This document shows, one piece after another, positions 59,682-64,000 of a stretch of 64,000 nucleotides of DNA. This DNA comes from Sphingopyxis sp. KK2 (GTDB taxonomy: Bacteria > Pseudomonadota > Alphaproteobacteria > Sphingomonadales > Sphingomonadaceae), in NCBI RefSeq assembly GCF_001990265.1, contig NZ_LYVN01000001.1, forward strand, positions 1 through 64,000, in the 5' to 3' direction. The notes under the pieces were generated by a model that was not told the DNA's origin, ran no database searches, and was given only the letters and a program-made list of their open reading frames with translations. A program made the position numbers and the translations under genes. Within the stretch, counting starts at the first letter, position 1. Every line of letters begins with the position of its first letter.

Positions 59682-60962
59682 ATGAACACGCATGTCAGGA
59701 CGGGGCGGGGCCGACAATTGCTGCAGGCGGATCGCGCCTTTCGGTCGGGCGGGCTGGTCGCCTGGGCGATGGCGCGCGCGCCGGCGGCCTTTTTCCACGG
59801 CCGGCTCGACAAGATCGACGCGGGGCTCGAGCATGGGACGCTCGAGGGACATCTGCCCGACGGCAGCGTGCGCATCCTCGGCGGGCGCGGCAGCGGCCCG
59901 GTCGCGGTCGTCCACCTGCACAGCTGGGCGGCGCTGGTGCGCCTCGCGCTGTCGGGATCGGTCGGCTGGTATCGCGCCTGGGACAAGGGCGAATGGTCGT
60001 CGCCCGACCCGGTGCCGCTGTTCGACCTGTTCATGCGCAACGGCGAGTCGCTGGGCAATGCCGCGCGATCGCGTGGGCCATGGCGCTGGATCAACCGGCT
60101 GGCACATTTCTTCAACCGCAACAGCCGCAGCGGGTCGAAGCGCAACATTCACGCCCACTATGATTTAGGCAATGATTTCTATCGCTTGTGGCTCGATGCT
60201 AGGATGAACTATTCGAGCGCGCTGTTCACCGACACATCGCAGTCGCTCGAGGAAGCACAGGCGGAAAAGCTCGACGCGATCCTCGATCGGCTCGATCTGC
60301 GCTCGGGCAGCCGGCTGCTCGAGATCGGCTGCGGCTGGGGCGCGCTCGCCGAGCGCGCGGTCGAGCGGCACGACGTGCTCTATACGGGCATCACCTTGTC
60401 GCCCGCGCAGGCCGAGATCGCCGACGCGCGGCTCGCTGCGATCGACCTGTCGGGACGCAGCACGGTCGAATTATGCGATTATCGCGATGCCAAGGGGCCT
60501 TATGACGCGATCGCCAGCGTCGAGATGGTCGAGGCGGTCGGGCAGGCTTATTGGCCCGCCTATCTCGACGCGATCGCCCGGCTGCTGCGCCCGGGCGGCC
60601 GCGCGGCGATCCAGTATATCCTGATCAGCGACGCGCTGTTCGAACGCTATGCGGCGAGCAGCGACTTCATCCAGGCCTATGTCTTCCCGGGCGGCTGCCT
60701 GATGTCCGAAAGCCGGTTCCGCGCACTCGCCGAAGAGCGCGGGCTCGTCTGGCGCGACGTGCGGCGGTTCGGGCGCGACTATGCCGAGACGCTGCGCCAG
60801 TGGCGCGAACGGTTCGACACTGCGGTCGACGAAGGGCGACTGCCGCCCGGCTTCGACGAGCGCTTCGTCCGTCTGTGGCGCTATTATCTGCAATATTGCG
60901 AGGGCGGCTTTCGTGGCGGCGGGATCGACGTCGCGCAGGTCACGCTCGAAAAAACGGCCTGA
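59682..60962 (+). CDS. cfa: Cyclopropane-fatty-acyl-phospholipid synthase
   Basis: A 426-residue methyltransferase: HYDLGNDFYRLWLDARMNYSS (shown in part), the SAM motif LLEIGCGWGALAERA, EMVEAVGQAYWPAYLD and FPGGCLMSESRF, all as in CFA synthases. It transfers a methylene from S-adenosylmethionine to unsaturated phospholipid acyl chains at the membrane surface. The ATG at 59682 follows the photolyase after 36 bases. Other members of this group act as tuberculostearic acid or 10-methyl synthases, so product chemistry is not settled by sequence. Confidence 0.92.
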   Translation: MNTHVRTGRGRQLLQADRAFRSGGLVAWAMARAPAAFFHGRLDKIDAGLEHGTLEGHLPDGSVRILGGRGSGPVAVVHLHSWAALVRLALSGSVGWYRAWDKGEWSSPDPVPLFDLFMRNGESLGNAARSRGPWRWINRLAHFFNRNSRSGSKRNIHAHYDLGNDFYRLWLDARMNYSSALFTDTSQSLEEAQAEKLDAILDRLDLRSGSRLLEIGCGWGALAERAVERHDVLYTGITLSPAQAEIADARLAAIDLSGRSTVELCDYRDAKGPYDAIASVEMVEAVGQAYWPAYLDAIARLLRPGGRAAIQYILISDALFERYAASSDFIQAYVFPGGCLMSESRFRALAEERGLVWRDVRRFGRDYAETLRQWRERFDTAVDEGRLPPGFDERFVRLWRYYLQYCEGGFRGGGIDVAQVTLEKTA

Positions 60963-60994
60963 AAACAGGTCTGAAAATAGTGAGGGAGGACAGG

Positions 60995-62167
60995 ATGCGA
61001 AGATTTCTGGCGGCGGCACTGCTGTGTACGGTGGCCGGGGGCACGGCCCTTGCCCAAAACACGACCGAAACTCTGCCAAAGGATCTGAATGTGCTGTTCT
61101 GGACCCAGGATCAACGCGACACCGCCTTCCGCACGATGGAGACGGTGCCCAAGGTTGTTGTCAATACGGTTCAGGCGGGCGGCAAGGTCTATCCGCTTCC
61201 GCAGGGCGCGCCGCTCGACGTCGGCACCGACGTCGACGTCTATATGGCAAAGCAGCGCAACGCCGGGCTGATCATCGTGCAGGACGGCAAGATTCGGCTC
61301 GAAAAATATGCGCTTGGCTATGACGCCGCGGGCCGCTGGACGAGCTTCTCGGTCGCCAAGAGCTTCACCTCGACGCTCGTCGGCGCGGCGGTGAAGGACG
61401 GCTATATCAAGAGCCTAGACGACAAGGTGACGACCTATATCCCGACGCTCAAGGGCTCGGCCTATGATGATGTGTCGGTGCGCCAGTTGCTCACCATGAC
61501 CTCGGGCGTCAAATGGAACGAAGATTATACCGACCCCAAATCCGACGTGGCGCAGTTCAACCTGCAGCAGCCGGTCGCGGGCGAGGACATCACCGTCAGC
61601 TATATGAAGAAGCTGCCGCGCGAGGCGCCGGCGGGGTCGAAATGGGTTTACAAGACCGGCGAGACCAATTTGATCGGCGTGCTGGTGTCGAGCGCGACGG
61701 GCAAGACGCTGTCGGCCTATCTGTCGGAGAAGGTATGGAAGCCCTTCGGCATGGAGCAGGATGCGGTGTGGATGCTCGGCGCGACGGGGCATGAGATCAG
61801 CGGTTGCTGCATATCGGCGAGCCTCAAGGATTATGCGCGTTTCGGTCAGTTCATCCTGAACGGCGGCGTTGCGGGCGGCGCGAAGGTCCTGCCCGACGAC
61901 TGGCTGGCGGCGGGCACGACGAAGCAGGCCGACATCGATTTTCCCGGTCGCGGCTACGGCTATCAATGGTGGACCAACGATGACGGCAGTTTCGCGGCGC
62001 AGGGCATCTTTGGGCAGGGGATTTTCATCGATCCCAAGCGCAAGCTGGTGATCGCGTCGAACGGCAACTGGCCGACCGCGACCGATCCCGAAGGCGTCGG
62101 CGCCGCGCGCCAGGCGTTTTACATGGCGGTACAGGACGCGGTTGATCGCGAAGCCGGCCAAAAATGA
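60995..62167 (+). CDS. Secreted beta-lactamase-family serine hydrolase
   Basis: A 390-residue class C-like beta-lactamase/transpeptidase fold. Signal peptide MRRFLAAALLCTVAGGTALAQ, catalytic SVAKS (SxxK), YKTGETNLIG as the second motif (a variant of YxN), and a late WWTNDDGSFAAQG. Periplasmic or secreted. These proteins are often esterases or peptidases rather than antibiotic-resistance enzymes, and the altered second motif fits that. GGGAGGA precedes the ATG. Confidence 0.88.
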   Translation: MRRFLAAALLCTVAGGTALAQNTTETLPKDLNVLFWTQDQRDTAFRTMETVPKVVVNTVQAGGKVYPLPQGAPLDVGTDVDVYMAKQRNAGLIIVQDGKIRLEKYALGYDAAGRWTSFSVAKSFTSTLVGAAVKDGYIKSLDDKVTTYIPTLKGSAYDDVSVRQLLTMTSGVKWNEDYTDPKSDVAQFNLQQPVAGEDITVSYMKKLPREAPAGSKWVYKTGETNLIGVLVSSATGKTLSAYLSEKVWKPFGMEQDAVWMLGATGHEISGCCISASLKDYARFGQFILNGGVAGGAKVLPDDWLAAGTTKQADIDFPGRGYGYQWWTNDDGSFAAQGIFGQGIFIDPKRKLVIASNGNWPTATDPEGVGAARQAFYMAVQDAVDREAGQK

Positions 62168-62172
62168 TCGTG

Positions 62173-62192
62173 GCCCCCGCCCGCGCGGGGGC
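62173..62192. terminator. Bidirectional hairpin terminator between convergent genes
   Basis: GCCCCCGC (62173-62180) and GCGGGGGC (62185-62192) form a perfect 8-bp stem with loop CCGC between the stops of the serine hydrolase and the membrane protein. No U-run on either side. Confidence 0.6.
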
Positions 62193-62197
62193 GGCGG

Positions 62198-62608
62198 TTA
62201 CGCGGTGGCCGGTGCAGCGAAGCCCGTGGCACGCTGTGCGAGCCATGCGGCGGCGGCGGGGACGAGGACGGCCAGTGCAAAGATCCACCATTCGTCGACG
62301 GGCGACGAGGCGCGATAGATGGCGGCGCCCATGACCGCGCCCGCGACGACCCAGCCGGCGCCGCTGCCGCCCGAGGCGCGCATCGCGAGCCAGCCGCCGG
62401 CGAAGGTGCCGACAAACCAGCCGATGATCAGCGCGATGGTGGTGCCGAGCGGTGCCTCGATCTCTTCGGCCGCGACGTCATAGACCGCGGCGTCATAGCC
62501 TGCGGGAAACAGGTTCGCGCTGGCATATTGGAACAGGAGGATCAGGCCGAATGCCACGACGATGCCGACGATCGTCGCCACCACCGATCGAATAAGTCCG
62601 CTGGTCAT
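62198..62608 (-). CDS. Small integral membrane protein, unknown function
   Basis: A 136-residue protein with about four hydrophobic helices: VVATIVGIVVAFGLILLFQY, TIALIIGWFVGTFAGGWLAM, AGAVMGAAIYRA and WIFALAVLVPAAAAWLA. The charged loop AAVYDVAAEEIEAP lies between helices 1 and 2. The ATG at 62608 has GAGGG six bases ahead, and the frame remains open to 62626. I recognise no family. It lies 64 bases after the SDR on the same strand. Confidence 0.75.
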   Translation of the reverse strand: MTSGLIRSVVATIVGIVVAFGLILLFQYASANLFPAGYDAAVYDVAAEEIEAPLGTTIALIIGWFVGTFAGGWLAMRASGGSGAGWVVAGAVMGAAIYRASSPVDEWWIFALAVLVPAAAAWLAQRATGFAAPATA

Positions 62609-62672
62609 TCCAAAGCCCTCAATCAAAATCCGTATCGAACGGACCGTCTAGGGCAGGAAAGCAAAGATCGCG

Positions 62673-63407
62673 TTAAGCCTCTGCCATCACCTTGGGCAGC
62701 GCGTGGAAGGCGGTGCTGTCGAAGCCTTCGACCATCAACTGCGCGACGAAGGCGCCGACCGCCGCCGGGTCCTTGATGCTCTGCGGGTCTTCGCCAGGAT
62801 AGGCGCGCGCGCGCATCTGGGTGCGGGTGCCGCCCGGATCGAGGATCGCGGTGCGCACGGTCGAGATATTGCGCATTTCGGCGCCATAGCTGGTGACCAG
62901 CGTCTCGAGCGCCGCCTTGGTCGCGGCATAGGCGCCCCAATAGGCGCGCGGCTCGCGCGCGACGCTGCTCGACAGCGCGACCAGCCGGCCGCTCGCGGCG
63001 CGGCGCAGCAGCGGATCGAAATTGGCGATCAGCGCCTGCTGCGCGATCAGGTTCAGCGTCAGCAGCTTGTTGAATTCCTTGCCGTCGATCGCGCCGACCG
63101 GGGTCAGCGTACCGAGCATGGCCGCATTCAAAACAAGCATGTCGAGCTTCTGCCAGCGTTCGGCCATTGCGCTGGCGAGACGGGCGATGCTGTCGCCGTC
63201 GGTGAGGTCGAGCGGCGCGATCGTCGCGCTGCCGCCGGCATTGTGGATGCGGTCCTCAAGCTCTTCGAGCCCGCCCGCGGTGCGCGCGGTGATGACGACA
63301 TGCGCACCGCGCGCCGCAAGCGCCTCGGCAATCGCTTCGCCGATGCCGCGGCTCGCGCCGGTGACGAGCGCGACCTGCCCCGCCAGTTCTTCAGACTGTT
63401 TGTACAT
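62673..63407 (-). CDS. Short-chain dehydrogenase/reductase
   Basis: A 244-residue SDR: TGASRGIGEA near residue 16, LNAAMLGTL (NAG position), catalytic Ser in ALSSSVA and YAATK. It shares strand with purF and starts four bases after the purF stop, so it is in the same transcript. In this core region it is probably a housekeeping reductase, not part of the catabolic cluster. Cofactor preference cannot be read from the sequence with confidence. Confidence 0.92.
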   Translation of the reverse strand: MYKQSEELAGQVALVTGASRGIGEAIAEALAARGAHVVITARTAGGLEELEDRIHNAGGSATIAPLDLTDGDSIARLASAMAERWQKLDMLVLNAAMLGTLTPVGAIDGKEFNKLLTLNLIAQQALIANFDPLLRRAASGRLVALSSSVAREPRAYWGAYAATKAALETLVTSYGAEMRNISTVRTAILDPGGTRTQMRARAYPGEDPQSIKDPAAVGAFVAQLMVEGFDSTAFHALPKVMAEA

Positions 63408-63411
63408 GGTG

Positions 63412-64000
63412 TCAGACAACTCGTTCGGCGAGCAGGGAAAATTGATCTTCCAGCCCATGCTCGTCGAAGTCGGTGAGCGTGGTCGGATAGTCGCCGGTGA
63501 AACAGGCATCGCAATATTGCGGCGCACCGTCGCTGCGCTCCGCCTCGCCCAGCGCGCGGTACAGGCCGTCGATGGTCAGGAAAGCGAGGCTGTCGGCGTT
63601 GATGAAATTCGCCATCTGACCGACCGTCATCTGCGCGGCGAGCAGCTTGGCGCGTTCGGGCGTGTCGACGCCATAGAAGCAGCTGTGCTGGGTTGGCGGG
63701 CTGGCGATGCGCATATGCACCTCGGCGGCGCCGGCATCGCGCATCATCTGCACGATCTTGAGGCTCGTCGTACCGCGCACGATCGAATCGTCGATCAGCA
63801 CGACGCGCTTGCCCGCGATCAGCGCCTTATTGGCATTGTGCTTCAGCTTGACGCCGAGGTGTCGGACCTTGTCGCCCGGCTGGATGAAGGTGCGCCCGAC
63901 ATAGTGCGAGCGGATGATCCCGAGTTCGAAGGGGATGCCCGATTCCTGCGCATAGCCGAGCGCCGCCGGGGTCCCCGAATCGGGAACGGGAATGACGAGG
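63412..64000 (-). CDS. purF: Amidophosphoribosyltransferase, C-terminal part (truncated by window edge)
   Basis: About 195 residues are visible. The frame enters at the right edge with [13 protein letters not shown], followed by [17 protein letters not shown] and the PRPP-binding loop [14 protein letters not shown], then [19 protein letters not shown], as in PurF. It catalyses the first step of purine synthesis, making phosphoribosylamine from PRPP and glutamine. The N-terminal glutaminase domain is beyond the window. Confidence 0.95.
   Translation of the reverse strand, partial: LVIPVPDSGTPAALGYAQESGIPFELGIIRSHYVGRTFIQPGDKVRHLGVKLKHNANKALIAGKRVVLIDDSIVRGTTSLKIVQMMRDAGAAEVHMRIASPPTQHSCFYGVDTPERAKLLAAQMTVGQMANFINADSLAFLTIDGLYRALGEAERSDGAPQYCDACFTGDYPTTLTDFDEHGLEDQFSLLAERVV

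Noticed and set aside
1-64000. Prophage, insertion sequence, integrase or CRISPR array
   Set aside because: No transposase, integrase, phage structural protein or regularly spaced direct repeat array was seen; the only mobile-like signal is the GxxExxY repeat family.

Overview
The window is high-GC DNA with overlapping gene starts and stops, and two predicted TonB-dependent receptors. YnfA, RppH, FolK, KorAB and PurF are encoded as in alphaproteobacterial chromosomes. Gene content and style best fit a sphingomonad (Sphingopyxis/Novosphingobium-like); this is inference from content, not a database match. About the first 50 kb is an accessory catabolic region. From the tRNA-Lys at 51003 to the right edge the content becomes core chromosome.

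Layout. (1) 1-10665: an MFS permease tail followed by a DUF35 zinc-ribbon protein and a thiolase-like protein. Then comes a leftward operon (amidohydrolase, P450, aldehyde dehydrogenase, family III CoA-transferase, Gfo/Idh oxidoreductase), divergent from a second DUF35/thiolase-like pair. (2) 10816-17565: a compact leftward operon of a small conserved protein, an acyl-CoA ligase, a rearranged crotonase, a rearranged (circularly permuted) family III CoA-transferase and a YtcJ-like amidohydrolase, facing a divergent acyl-CoA ligase. (3) 17562-18997: a MerR regulator with YnfA, divergent from a small CDF-like cation transporter, with a textbook 19-bp-spacer MerR promoter. (4) 19011-23056: a Tat-exported sulfatase and a TonB receptor. 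(5) 23405-27185: leuC and leuD in convergent orientation, two MarR regulators and an FMN reductase. (6) 27338-34011: a six-gene operon with an acyl-CoA ligase, an alpha/beta hydrolase, an APH-fold kinase, an enolase paralogue with changed active-site residues, a D-2-hydroxyacid dehydrogenase and a nucleophile-less alpha/beta-hydrolase-fold protein. (7) 34197-50850: a MetE-like methyltransferase, acyl-CoA ligase, VOC protein, four GSTs, two SDRs, a carboxymuconolactone decarboxylase-like protein, two NTF2-like proteins, an MFS permease, a TonB receptor, a DUF3237 protein, a family III CoA-transferase and an HMG-CoA lyase-like enzyme. (8) 51003-64000: tRNA-Lys, folK, a family 5 uracil-DNA glycosylase, rppH, an esterase, korAB, a GxxExxY gene inside inverted repeats, a photolyase, a cyclopropane fatty acid synthase, a serine hydrolase, an SDR and the end of purF.

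The strongest system-level signal is a repeated dyad, TTAG-N4-CTAA/T, in nine intergenic promoter regions between 23.2 and 49.9 kb. It sits before both leu genes, both TonB receptors, the FMN reductase, the ligase-kinase-enolase operon, the MetE/ligase divergon, the MFS/SDR divergon and the CoA-transferase/HMG-CoA-lyase divergon. This suggests that one MarR-type regulator, probably one of the two encoded at 25.6-27.2 kb, controls the whole block as a single catabolic regulon. The growth substrate is not identifiable from sequence. The parts fit uptake of a hydrophobic or sulfated compound through TonB receptors, CoA activation, glutathione conjugation, lyase cleavage and a branch that may funnel a 2-hydroxyacid through phosphorylation and enolase-type dehydration.
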